DNA of 62,447 nucleotides from a virus, in the IMG/VR virus record IMGVR_UViG_3300009285_010995, positions 1 to 62,447 of that record; one strand, given 5' to 3'. Of this stretch, positions 34,012-42,202 are shown in pieces. Every line of letters begins with the position of its first letter. The stretch's first letter is position 1. The position numbers were made by a program, and so were the translations under genes. The notes below the pieces were generated by a model, which was not told the origin of the DNA, ran no database searches, and saw only the letters and a program-made list of their open reading frames with translations.

Positions 34012-36312
34012 TGCATTGCAGGAATACCAGCATGGTGTTCGCATCATCCTGATGTTGAAAATAATCAAGATAAAATTTTTAAACTATATGGTAAAGAATT
34101 ATTGCCATTAATGCAGTTGTTTGGCAAAGATAGATTCTTTTTGGAATTACAATTTAACAAATTGCCTCAACAAACTAAAGTTAATTTAGATTTAATAGAA
34201 TATTCCAAGAGAACTGGATATGATTTAATTGTAACATGCGATGCACATTATCCATCGCCAAATCTTTGGCGTGATAGAGAATTATATAGGATGCTTGGCT
34301 TTCAAATGCAGAAGATGAAAGGTGTCGATACTTCTGTGATTGAAAAACAGGAAGCAGATTTAGAATGTCACTTATATTTAAAGAATGGGGATCAACTTTT
34401 TCAACACTACAAAGACACATTTGCCAATGATTTCAAAGATGAAAACATTATACGACAAGCTATTGAACGAACATTTCATGTTGCTTACGGTTTGTGCGAC
34501 AGTGTTTTTCCAGATTCTACCTACAAACTTCCACGAACTGTTACTGCTGCTGACAAAGTTAAAACTTCTTTTGATAAGCTGAAAAATTTGACCATTCAAG
34601 GGTTAAAGCAAAAAGGCAAAATTTCTAAAGAATATTTAGATAGAGCAGCTTTCGAACTTCAGGTTATCAAAAGAATTGGTGTAGAAGAATATTTCTTAAC
34701 TGATTTGGAGATAATGGATTCACTAAAAAAATATATGTTGACAGGTCCAGCTAGAGGTTCTGCAGGCGGAAGTTTAATATGCTATGCTATTGGTATTACT
34801 TTAATTGATCCATTGAAAAATAACCTATTGTTTGAACGATTTATGTCTACGTCTCGTAAAGAAATGCCTGACATAGACAATGATGTAGCCGACAAAGAAC
34901 AGTCCTTGGATATACTTAAATCACATTTTGGACAAAACAATGTTTTAGCAATTTCCAATTATAATAGATTACAACTAAAGTCCTTAGTTAAAGATATTTC
35001 TAAATTATATGACGTTCCTTTTGATGAAGTAAATGCAGTTACTAAACAAATAGAGTTAGAAGCCAGAGATAAAATTTTAGAAGAAATTGGACATGACCAA
35101 AAATTATATGAATTAACTTTTGAAAGAGCACAACAATATTCACCATCATTTCAAAAGTTCATAGAAAAATACCCAAAAGTAGGATTACATATAACCAATT
35201 TGTATCGAGAAATTAGAGCGACTTCGAAACATGCTGGAGGAATTTTAATAGTTCCAGATGCAGAAAGTTGTTTGCCAATAGTGCGCATAAGAGGTACTGA
35301 TCAATCACCTATTTCAGAAGGTCTTACAGCCCAATATTTGCAAAATTTCGGATTAATTAAATTTGATGTTCTTGGCTTAACTACTTTAAAAATTATTTCA
35401 AAATGCATTGAACAAATTTTGATTGACACCAAAGATTTAGTTACTCCTACAACAGAACAAATATGGGAATTTTATAATAACAACATCCATCCAGATGTGA
35501 TTGACGATAAAGATGCTAAGGTTTTTGAAAATGTGTATCATAATGGACGGTGGCCTTCGATATTTCAATTTACAGAAAGAGGCGTACAGTCGTTTTGCCA
35601 GAAAGCCAAACCTAGAAGTGTTAAGGATATTGCAGCGATAACAAGTTTGTGGCGTCCAGGTCCTTTGGGCGGCAAAGCTGATCAACGTTATTTGTCATTT
35701 AAGCCTTCAGACATCAAAAAAGAACATCCTATTATTCAAGAAGTTCTTGGAGATACACGTGGGCTGTTGGTTTACCAAGAGCAATTTATGTTGTTGGCTA
35801 ACAAATTAGCTGGATTTTCTCTTGAAGAATGCAATGTTCTTCGCAAAAAATTAGTAAAACCTGCTACTTCGCTAGCAGAAGAAATGAAGAAAGAACGTAT
35901 TGAATTAGGAGAAAAATTTATAAATGGGTGTATTGCTAGCGGATTAACTAAAGAAAGAGCAGAAAAATTGTGGTACGAAGAGATTATGGGCTTTATTAGC
36001 TATGGTTTCTGTCATTGTTTGCACTATAAAACTTTTGTTGAAACTGAAAATATGAAAAAATTTATATGCGATGTTGAAATAGGAGATTTGATTAAATCAA
36101 ATAATGGTTATGTTAGAGTACTCAACAAATATAAAAATGGCAAAAAGAAACTTTTTAAAATAAAAACCGAATCAGGAAAGACATTAATTTGTACGATGCA
36201 GCACAAAATAGAAACTTCGACAGGAATGAAAACCCTTAAAGAAATTATTGAAAATAATTTATTAATTAATGTAGACGATAATGAATATGAAATGCCAAAT
36301 ATGCGGAATTGA
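33880..36312 (+). CDS. dnaE: DnaE middle fragment flanked by a C-intein (front) and a different N-intein (end)
   Basis: Residues 1-44 are C-intein 1 (block F VYDIEVANAHNFFANDILVHN, given here only by its ends VYDIEV and ILVHN). The extein then begins at Cys 45 (CIAGIPAW). The extein carries the last PHP ligands (TCDAHYPSP), the Pol III fingers and palm (TGPARGSAGGSLICY, MPDIDNDVADKEQ with catalytic Asp, LIKFDVLGLTTLKII with the third Asp, WRPGPLG). It ends FISYGFCH, followed by N-intein 2 and a stop. This polypeptide must be spliced at both ends, so the two inteins have to be mutually selective. Confidence 0.93.
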   Translation: MLKKNSYQFFSIDSIEEVEGLHDVYDIEVANAHNFFANDILVHNCIAGIPAWCSHHPDVENNQDKIFKLYGKELLPLMQLFGKDRFFLELQFNKLPQQTKVNLDLIEYSKRTGYDLIVTCDAHYPSPNLWRDRELYRMLGFQMQKMKGVDTSVIEKQEADLECHLYLKNGDQLFQHYKDTFANDFKDENIIRQAIERTFHVAYGLCDSVFPDSTYKLPRTVTAADKVKTSFDKLKNLTIQGLKQKGKISKEYLDRAAFELQVIKRIGVEEYFLTDLEIMDSLKKYMLTGPARGSAGGSLICYAIGITLIDPLKNNLLFERFMSTSRKEMPDIDNDVADKEQSLDILKSHFGQNNVLAISNYNRLQLKSLVKDISKLYDVPFDEVNAVTKQIELEARDKILEEIGHDQKLYELTFERAQQYSPSFQKFIEKYPKVGLHITNLYREIRATSKHAGGILIVPDAESCLPIVRIRGTDQSPISEGLTAQYLQNFGLIKFDVLGLTTLKIISKCIEQILIDTKDLVTPTTEQIWEFYNNNIHPDVIDDKDAKVFENVYHNGRWPSIFQFTERGVQSFCQKAKPRSVKDIAAITSLWRPGPLGGKADQRYLSFKPSDIKKEHPIIQEVLGDTRGLLVYQEQFMLLANKLAGFSLEECNVLRKKLVKPATSLAEEMKKERIELGEKFINGCIASGLTKERAEKLWYEEIMGFISYGFCHCLHYKTFVETENMKKFICDVEIGDLIKSNNGYVRVLNKYKNGKKKLFKIKTESGKTLICTMQHKIETSTGMKTLKEIIENNLLINVDDNEYEMPNMRN
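36016..36309 (+). other. N-terminal half of split intein 2 (98 aa)
   Basis: It begins at Cys (TGT 36016-36018) after extein FISYGFCH with block A CLHYKTFVETENMKKF and then DVEIGDLI; block B is TMQH. It stops at 36310-36312. The partner is at 37156-37269; together they are 136 residues. Confidence 0.9.
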
Positions 36313-37159
36313 ATTTAAAATTATTACCTGGAAGCATCTTTGGTATAAACATAGTATTACCATTGATGATTACGATAAAGAGTATGGAAAAATACAACAT
36401 GCGACAACCAACTCAACTGATGAATCGAGAAAAAAAGCATCTATAACCAAAAAGAAAAATAAAATAACCGCATGGAATAAGGGACTCACTAAAGATAATA
36501 ATGCTTCCATGAAAAGACTGTCCGAATCCAGAATGGGGGCGAGTAATCCAGTTCATAAAATAAAAGATAAAGAAAAGTGGAAACAAAATGTTGCAGAAGG
36601 ACTAAAGGATCATCATTCATTTATAAGAGGAAAAACATATGAAGAGTTGTACGGAGAAGAATTAGCGAAAAAATTAAAAACAAGACTATCTGAAGATCTT
36701 CTTGCTAGAGAGGTTTTTCCTCACACGGGGCATAAACATTCAGAGGCAACAAAAGAAAAGTTAAGAAAAAGTGCAGTCGAACAAATGTCAAAGTATAAAA
36801 TGCATGTGTCTAAACTTCAACAAGAATTTTTCAATGAACTTATTAAAAGATTTGGAAATAAATATGAAATAGTAATACAATATCCTTTTGAATTTTATAC
36901 AATAGATATAGCTATTCCAAACATAAAATTAGCCATTGAAGTTGACGGAGACTTTTGGCATGTCAACAGCAACAAAGGATACGAAATAAAATACAATGCT
37001 CAAAAAAGAAATATCAAAAATGATAAAGCTAAAAATTCATTTATTTTAAACAAAAAGTGGAATTTAGTAAGATTTTGGGAAAGCGACATCACAGAAAACA
37101 AAGAAGAGTGTTTTTGTAAATTATTGGAAATTTTTAAAAAAAGTGAAAACATATTATGA
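36281..37159 (+). CDS. Zinc-finger / NUMOD3 / Vsr-like homing endonuclease in split-intein break 2
   Basis: A 292-residue basic protein. It begins with a zinc-finger-like CQICGIEFKIITWKHLWYKH, then NUMOD3-like DNA-binding motifs (TAWNKGLTKDN, HTGHKHSEATKEKLRKS), and ends in a Vsr-like nuclease domain (IDIAIPNIKLAIEVDGDFWH, NIKNDKAKNSFIL, LVRFWESDI). It overlaps the end of N-intein 2 by 32 bp and the start of C-intein 2 by an ATGA. An ATG two codons in (36287) is an alternative start. Its domain build differs from the endonuclease in break 1, so the two insertions look independent. Confidence 0.82.
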   Translation: MNMKCQICGIEFKIITWKHLWYKHSITIDDYDKEYGKIQHATTNSTDESRKKASITKKKNKITAWNKGLTKDNNASMKRLSESRMGASNPVHKIKDKEKWKQNVAEGLKDHHSFIRGKTYEELYGEELAKKLKTRLSEDLLAREVFPHTGHKHSEATKEKLRKSAVEQMSKYKMHVSKLQQEFFNELIKRFGNKYEIVIQYPFEFYTIDIAIPNIKLAIEVDGDFWHVNSNKGYEIKYNAQKRNIKNDKAKNSFILNKKWNLVRFWESDITENKEECFCKLLEIFKKSENIL

Positions 37160-37269
37160 AATGTGAAAAAATTCAATCTATTCAGTATTTTGGAATTGAC
37201 GAAACATATGACATAGAAGTTGATAGTCAAGAACACACATTTTTTGCTAATGGTATCAGCGTTTCTAAT
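37156..37269 (+). other. C-terminal half of split intein 2 (38 aa)
   Basis: Block F is TYDIEVDSQEHTFFANGISV and the end is SVSN before extein Ser+1 (TCC 37270-37272). The penultimate residue is Ser rather than His, as in cyanobacterial DnaE split inteins that end in Ala-Ser-Asn. Confidence 0.9.
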
Positions 37270-38178
37270 TCCCACGCCGTAGCTTATTCATATAACAGTT
37301 ATCAATGCGCTTGGTTATTCACATATTATCCAGATCAATGGATAAAAGCATGTCTTGAATATGATCCTGATTTAGAAAAAACTATTACTGTAGTAGCTGG
37401 ATTGGGCTACCAAATTCAGAAGCCTAGCGTTAACGATTCAGAGGCTTCAGAATGGTCTGTAAAGGGCGCTGTTTGTGTTCCAGCCCTTACTGCGATAAAA
37501 GGTATTGGTGTCACAGCAGCATCAGAATTGGTGCGCTTACGGCCCCGTAGTGGCTTTGCAAGTCTACGTCATTTTTTCTTTTGTGATGCTGGAATTTGGC
37601 GATGGTCGAAATTTAATAAAAAAGCTATTGAAGCATTGATAAAAGTAGAAGGTTTGCCATTTTCAGATGATATAGGTTCAGGCAAACTATTCAAGAATTA
37701 CAGACATCTATTCAATACTTTGTTTGAAGTTGAGAAGTTTGATAAGTTAAAAAAGAATTGGGAAAACATTGAAAATGCTGCTGTATTGGCAGATTCAGAG
37801 GATTGGCCAGTAAGTGAGAAAATAAACATTCAAAAAGAAATCATAGGATTCTATGATAAAAATTTGATTGTTGGCAATTTTCTAGAAGCATTTAAAGAAT
37901 TTGGAGTTCAAGCAATTGATGAATCAGATGACGAAAAGAATAAAACAAGAGTTTGGGGATTGATAGAACAAATTCAAAAAAAGAAAACAGTTAGCGATAC
38001 AGTATTTTTATCCGTTACAGCTTCTGGAATTAGCAGCAAGAGCTATAATTTCAGAGTATGGAATCCTAATTTAGAATTTTGGAAAGAAGGAGAAATATTG
38101 ATATTAAATCTTGAATACGACAAACAGTATGGATACAGCGTTCCTCGTCATTCTAAAATTATTAAGGTCAATAAATGA
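37156..38178 (+). CDS. dnaE: DnaE C-terminal fragment preceded by a C-intein
   Basis: Residues 1-38 are C-intein 2; the extein starts at Ser 39 (SHAVAYSYNSYQCAWLF, equivalent to the K-S-H-A-x-A-Y motif of DnaE). It continues with a helix-hairpin-helix (ALTAIKGIGVTAASELV) and an OB-fold-like end (TRVWGLIEQIQ, FLSVTASGIS, KSYNFRVWNP). With 189 and 668 residues from the other pieces, these 302 give 1159 residues, in line with the 1160 of E. coli DnaE. It is the last part of the fractured gene and overlaps the next gene by ATGA. Confidence 0.93.
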   Translation: MKCEKIQSIQYFGIDETYDIEVDSQEHTFFANGISVSNSHAVAYSYNSYQCAWLFTYYPDQWIKACLEYDPDLEKTITVVAGLGYQIQKPSVNDSEASEWSVKGAVCVPALTAIKGIGVTAASELVRLRPRSGFASLRHFFFCDAGIWRWSKFNKKAIEALIKVEGLPFSDDIGSGKLFKNYRHLFNTLFEVEKFDKLKKNWENIENAAVLADSEDWPVSEKINIQKEIIGFYDKNLIVGNFLEAFKEFGVQAIDESDDEKNKTRVWGLIEQIQKKKTVSDTVFLSVTASGISSKSYNFRVWNPNLEFWKEGEILILNLEYDKQYGYSVPRHSKIIKVNK

Positions 38179-38642
38179 ACGATAATTCTATTTTCTTTGT
38201 TGGAAAATATGAAAATTTCATTCAAAGAAAAATCACTGGGTTGCGTATATTTATTGCAAACAAAACTAAATTTGGTTTTTTGCATGCGTATCCAAAAGTG
38301 AAATTCACAAATATACAAAAGCCTGTTTTAAAAACATATCAAGCCTATGATTTGTGGGATTGCGCAAACTATATAAGAAATAAATACGATATTTCCATAT
38401 TCGATGTTTATGGAAAATACTGTAATGCAAGAGGATTACCAAAGCCAATTCGAATGACTGAAGTTCCTCACTACGATTTTTGGTATTTTTTGCAGGAAAA
38501 ACTGAATATAAGTCGTCCTGTTTTGTTTAGTTTACACGAATCGATGCTTTGTGGCATATCGCCAAATTGGGTTTTAGAAATATTCGATTTGTTAAAAAAA
38601 GAGTTCGGAAACGATAGAGAAGAGTTTATTTTTTTCGCATAG
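38175..38642 (+). CDS. Protein of unknown function following DnaE
   Basis: A 155-residue protein, not recognised. It opens with a strand-rich part (SIFFVGKYENFIQRKITGLR, IFIANKTKFGFLHAYPKVKF) and then a helical part with many aromatic residues. The start overlaps the dnaE stop by ATGA, so it is translated with the polymerase C-fragment and might be a polymerase accessory, which is inference from coupling only. Confidence 0.75.
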   Translation: MNDNSIFFVGKYENFIQRKITGLRIFIANKTKFGFLHAYPKVKFTNIQKPVLKTYQAYDLWDCANYIRNKYDISIFDVYGKYCNARGLPKPIRMTEVPHYDFWYFLQEKLNISRPVLFSLHESMLCGISPNWVLEIFDLLKKEFGNDREEFIFFA

Positions 38643-38647
38643 GTTTA

Positions 38648-38860
38648 ATGATGATTGTGGCATATAATGTGTGTGATTTTTGCGGTAATCAAAATGAAAT
38701 AGTTTCTGGCAGTTTGGGAGGTATTTCAGTTTCTTGGAATGTTCTTCCAATATTGAATATAATGTTTGAAAATCAGAAGTACAAAAAACATCAAACTGGA
38801 ACTTTTTGTGGGATAATTTGTTTTTGTGAGTTCCTTAAAAAGAAAGCTAAAGTAGAATGA
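38648..38860 (+). CDS. Small protein with a C-x2-C motif, unknown
   Basis: A 70-residue protein with VCDFCGNQNE near the start and CGIICFCEFLKKK near the end, which looks like a split zinc ribbon. It overlaps the next gene by ATGA. Function unknown. Confidence 0.65.
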   Translation: MMIVAYNVCDFCGNQNEIVSGSLGGISVSWNVLPILNIMFENQKYKKHQTGTFCGIICFCEFLKKKAKVE

Positions 38861-39153
38861 GAAACGAACTTCCGTTAAGTTTTGAATGTTGCTTTAAGTT
38901 AGTTTTAACTAGCTGGTTTATACTTTTGTTCGTTTTAATATTTGGTGTCACTGGATGTCATAAAGAAGACAAATGTAGTTGTAGGGCGGTAGAAGGCTGT
39001 GAAGAAGCAGCTTTTGATATTTATCATTTATTGGAAAAATGCGAACGTGAATTGAAATATGCTGTAAATTCAGTGGAAATTTACAAGAATTTATTCGAAG
39101 AACTGAATGAATTCAATGTAGATAATTCATGTATCATTAAGAAAGGAAATTAA
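38857..39153 (+). CDS. Predicted lipoprotein
   Basis: A 98-residue protein with a hydrophobic signal segment (about 17-32, LTSWFILLFVLIFGVTGC) ending in a good lipobox V-T-G-C. The mature part is Cys and Glu rich and helical. It would be lipid-anchored at the inner or outer membrane. Phage lipoproteins include outer spanins and superinfection-exclusion proteins; it lacks the Pro-rich build of Rz1-type spanins, so exclusion is the better guess. Confidence 0.75.
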   Translation: MRNELPLSFECCFKLVLTSWFILLFVLIFGVTGCHKEDKCSCRAVEGCEEAAFDIYHLLEKCERELKYAVNSVEIYKNLFEELNEFNVDNSCIIKKGN

Positions 39154-39154
39154 A

Positions 39155-39370
39155 ATGTTTCAAATAAATTTAACTACGGACGAATTGAACATTGTTTTGG
39201 AACTAATAGACAGAGAACTAAAGCGAGAAGGGCTTCAATCTCTTCAGTTGTGTTCAAAAGTTTTTGCAATTTTGCAAAAAGGGGAAACCATCCCAGACCG
39301 GAAAGAACCAGAAGCAAATATTATAGAAAAAGAATACATTGCAGAAACGAGGAAAGAGAATGAAGTATAG
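39155..39370 (+). CDS. Small helical protein of unknown function
   Basis: A 71-residue protein (INLTTDELNIVLELIDRELK) with an acidic, polar C-terminal half. GAAAGGAAA precedes the ATG. It overlaps the next gene by 11 bp. No family recognised. Confidence 0.65.
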   Translation: MFQINLTTDELNIVLELIDRELKREGLQSLQLCSKVFAILQKGETIPDRKEPEANIIEKEYIAETRKENEV

Positions 39371-39626
39371 AACGGAAACTTTGAATGCATTAGCAGATTA
39401 CGCACATGAAGCGTGGGCTGGATGGATGATGCATTTGTTTGAAAAAAGTCAAGCAAATACAGACGGAACTGTTACTATTCCTAAAAATTTAGTTGACCGC
39501 TGGCACCGACAAGCGCATACTCTATACTCGGACTTGCCAGAAAACGAGCAACTGTCTGATGTTGATGAAGCCGTAAAAATTTTGAATACAATAAGGAGCG
39601 TCGCTCATTTAAATGAAGGAAAATAA
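39360..39626 (+). CDS. Small protein with RyR-like W-x2-W / RW-x-RQ pattern
   Basis: An 88-residue helical protein (LADYAHEAWAGWMMHLFEKS, VDRWHRQAHTLYSDLPENEQ, LSDVDEAVKIL). The W-x2-W ... L-V-x-R-W-x-R-Q ... Y-x-x-L-x-E-x-E-x-x-S-D pattern is that of small phage proteins resembling the RyR repeat. The ATG 39360 with GAGGAAAG upstream is preferred over an earlier TTG. Function unknown. Confidence 0.7.
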   Translation: MKYRTETLNALADYAHEAWAGWMMHLFEKSQANTDGTVTIPKNLVDRWHRQAHTLYSDLPENEQLSDVDEAVKILNTIRSVAHLNEGK

Positions 39627-39873
39627 ATTTAGGTTTGATCCAATCAACAATGCTGATTCACAATTCAGCAGACAAACAGCAGCTAAAGCTGGTAGACTGA
39701 AGAAAAAGCCTTTAGGTGGCAAAGATATTCTTCAGGCAATCGGTGCTGACGAAGAAGAACTAGGAAGCCCTTTGCAAAGTGGCGACTTAAGTTTAATGGA
39801 TATTGTAATACAGGATTTTGAAGATGCTATTGCAAGCAACAAAAAAAACAAGAAAAGGAAAAAGCAATGCTGA
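39613..39873 (+). CDS. Small charged protein of unknown function
   Basis: An 86-residue, mostly polar protein with a basic first half (TAAKAGRLKKKPLGGKDIL), an acidic centre and a poly-Lys end (KKNKKRKKQC). It overlaps both neighbours by a few codons (14 bp and 7 bp), so it is part of a tight operon. No family recognised. Confidence 0.6.
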   Translation: MKENKFRFDPINNADSQFSRQTAAKAGRLKKKPLGGKDILQAIGADEEELGSPLQSGDLSLMDIVIQDFEDAIASNKKNKKRKKQC

Positions 39874-40223
39874 AAGATGCTCTAAAGAATGTTGATATTC
39901 TAGATTTAGTAACTATTGAAGTTTATGATGTAGTATCTAAAACCAACATGGGAACATTGCAATCAACTATCGAAGTGCAGGTAGTTCCGTTAGATACTAC
40001 AAAAAACTTTGTAATTGATGAAAAAGCTAAATGGACTATGGAAGGAAAAGTAATGGAAAGAATTAATTCCATGAATCCTCAAGATGTGCGAACTAAAGGA
40101 TATGTTAAAGAATTTGTTGGGCGTATGATTTCTGAATTATATAGAAGTGAGTTATGTTTTCTTGAAGACGCTTCACTAGACAGTATTGCAGACCACTATG
40201 CGGATTTACGCAAAACAAACTGA
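39867..40223 (+). CDS. Protein of unknown function
   Basis: A 118-residue protein with a beta-rich first half (VTIEVYDVVSKTNMGTLQST, IEVQVVPLD) and a helical second half. AAGGAAAAAG precedes the start. It lies directly before the CCA-adding enzyme gene. Not recognised. Confidence 0.7.
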   Translation: MLKDALKNVDILDLVTIEVYDVVSKTNMGTLQSTIEVQVVPLDTTKNFVIDEKAKWTMEGKVMERINSMNPQDVRTKGYVKEFVGRMISELYRSELCFLEDASLDSIADHYADLRKTN

Positions 40224-40231
40224 GGTTTGCT

Positions 40232-41647
40232 GTGTTTCAATTCAGTTCGCTTAATTTTCTTTTTGATGCATTCAAAAACAATTCGTTTGAACTTTTTTAT
40301 GTTGGTGGTTTTGTAAGAGATAAAACTCAACATGAAATGTCGTCTGACCCTAGAATTAGTGATATTACAAACTTACAGCCATTCAATCCTAATGATATAG
40401 ATTTGGCTACAAATGCGCACCCTAATCAAATTTCAAAAATTCTTTCATCTTTAAAGCTTCCTGTAATTCCAATAGGAATTAAATTTGGAACTATAGGTAG
40501 CATTATTGATGATAGAAAAATTGAAATAACAACTTATAGATGTAAAGAGTCTTATCAAAAAGGAAACAGAAAGCCTGATGTAGTGTTTGGAACAATATTA
40601 AAAGAAGATTTATCAAGAAGAGATTTTACCATGAATGCCATGGCAATGGATCAAAATGGTACATTGATAGATCCTTGGTATGGTTATGCTGATCTGATAA
40701 TGGGCTTGTTAATAACGCCTATTGCCCCGTCTATTTCTTTTTCTGATGATCCATTGCGCATGATGCGCGCATTTAGATTTGTTTCTCAGGATCTAGGAGC
40801 TATAGAATATACAGCAGGGGAAGCTATTTCAAAACTAAAAGATTCTATTTTATCTGTTTCGCCTGAACGTATTGTTGATGAAATGAACAAAATATTGATA
40901 GGCCGAAGTGCTTCTAAAGCTTTAGAACAAATGGGTCAGAGTGGTTTGCTTGGCGTGATTTTCCCAGAATTACAAAAAGTAATTGATTTCAAACAAAATC
41001 AAGGAATTTTTCACAGCAAAAAAGTATGGCCTCATACATTAGATGTCGTAAAGAATTCTCCTGCTAAATTAGAATTACGATGGGCAGCTTTATTTCATGA
41101 TGTTGCTAAGCCAGAAACATATAGCGAAAATGAATCAGGAGTGCATTTTTATTGTCATGAAATACGTGGTTCGCATATATGGCGCAGCATAGCGGATAGA
41201 TTGAAAATGAGCCATATGTTTAGGGATCATGTTGAATTGCTTATAAAAGAGCATTTAAGTCCTGGTCTTCTAACTTACCAAGGAGTTAATCATTGCAGCA
41301 AAACTGCATTACGTCGTTTTATTTATCGAGCTGAAGATAAACTAGATGATATTTTTAAATTATCTTTAGCCGATATTACTTCCCACAAACCCGAAGTTGT
41401 GTTAAAAAAAACACAAGATTGTCTGGCTTTGAAAGAAAGGGTATCTGAACTTGCAAAACAAGAAGATATTCCCAGAATTAAATTACCAAAAGGAACTGGT
41501 TTATTGATTGCAAAACATTATAATTTAGTACCTGGTCCTTATCTTGGTACTATTATGGATTATTTGAAGCAAGAATTAATTGACGGAACAATCACAGAAA
41601 ACAGCAATTTTGTTCAGGAAGCAGGAAAACATGTCTGGAAGTCTTAA
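40232..41647 (+). CDS. cca: CCA-adding tRNA nucleotidyltransferase with HD domain
   Basis: A 471-residue class II enzyme. The nucleotidyltransferase head has YVGGFVRD, the catalytic NDIDLAT (D-x-D), IEITTYR, and the template motif LSRRDFTMNAMAM. The neck follows (DDPLRMMRAFRF), and the C-terminal half has an HD phosphohydrolase-like domain (WAALFHDVAKPETYS, HLSPGLL). The start is GTG at 40232 after GAGG. It repairs or completes the CCA end of tRNAs. The phage's own tRNA genes already encode CCA, so repair of damaged tRNA ends is a plausible role. Confidence 0.92.
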   Translation: MFQFSSLNFLFDAFKNNSFELFYVGGFVRDKTQHEMSSDPRISDITNLQPFNPNDIDLATNAHPNQISKILSSLKLPVIPIGIKFGTIGSIIDDRKIEITTYRCKESYQKGNRKPDVVFGTILKEDLSRRDFTMNAMAMDQNGTLIDPWYGYADLIMGLLITPIAPSISFSDDPLRMMRAFRFVSQDLGAIEYTAGEAISKLKDSILSVSPERIVDEMNKILIGRSASKALEQMGQSGLLGVIFPELQKVIDFKQNQGIFHSKKVWPHTLDVVKNSPAKLELRWAALFHDVAKPETYSENESGVHFYCHEIRGSHIWRSIADRLKMSHMFRDHVELLIKEHLSPGLLTYQGVNHCSKTALRRFIYRAEDKLDDIFKLSLADITSHKPEVVLKKTQDCLALKERVSELAKQEDIPRIKLPKGTGLLIAKHYNLVPGPYLGTIMDYLKQELIDGTITENSNFVQEAGKHVWKS

Positions 41648-41819
41648 TTTTGAAATGGAAGGTCACGTGTGGGTTGTAGAGCGTGACGAAAATGATAATG
41701 AAATTTCTCGCGAAGAAATTGAAGGCGACGTTGTTTTACGCATTCTAATAACAATATTGGAAGAAAGTTTAAAAGCTCTTGAGTTAGACAAAAAAGAGGA
41801 TGATAATAATGAGTCTTGA
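41631..41819 (+). CDS. Small acidic protein of unknown function
   Basis: A 62-residue protein (SGSLNFEMEGHVWVVERDEN, EEIEGDVVLRILITILEESL, then an acidic tail). The ATG 41631 follows AGGAAGCAGG inside the end of the cca gene. It overlaps cca by 17 bp. No family recognised. Confidence 0.6.
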   Translation: MSGSLNFEMEGHVWVVERDENDNEISREEIEGDVVLRILITILEESLKALELDKKEDDNNES

Positions 41820-42202
41820 AAAATACAGGAGATGGCTTTCATTTCGCTATACGAGAAGCTGAAAAGTCAAAATTCATTAGAAATCACAGAACGCTTATTC
41901 GTTTAGGCGCTGTTGTATTGAAAAAGAATCGTCTTATCGGAAAAGGTTTCAACCAAAGAAAAACCCATCCCTATCTAAAAAAGCTGTTTGGTGAAAAATG
42001 CTGTCTTCATGCGGAATACAGTGCGCTGCTGAATACTAACAAAACTCAAGGGGATACCATTGTTGTTGTTCGTATTTTGCCAAATGGCGTCTTGTCATGT
42101 TCTAAACCATGCGAATGCTGTATTGAGCTGATAAAAGAATTCAATATCAGAAAGGTTGTCTATATTGATTGGGATGGTTTACCAAAAGAACTGAGACTTT
42201 AA
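41816..42202 (+). CDS. Cytidine/deoxycytidylate deaminase-family protein
   Basis: A 128-residue zinc deaminase fold: HFAIREAEKSKF, LIRLGAVVLKKNRLIGKGFN, the zinc motif CCLHAEYSALL (H-A-E), and SCSKPCECCIELIK (P-C-x2-C). It starts at TTG overlapping the previous stop. In this setting a dCMP or related nucleotide deaminase feeding dUMP to ThyA is plausible, but it is shorter than T4 dCMP deaminase (193 residues), so the substrate is open. Confidence 0.8.
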   Translation: MKNTGDGFHFAIREAEKSKFIRNHRTLIRLGAVVLKKNRLIGKGFNQRKTHPYLKKLFGEKCCLHAEYSALLNTNKTQGDTIVVVRILPNGVLSCSKPCECCIELIKEFNIRKVVYIDWDGLPKELRL

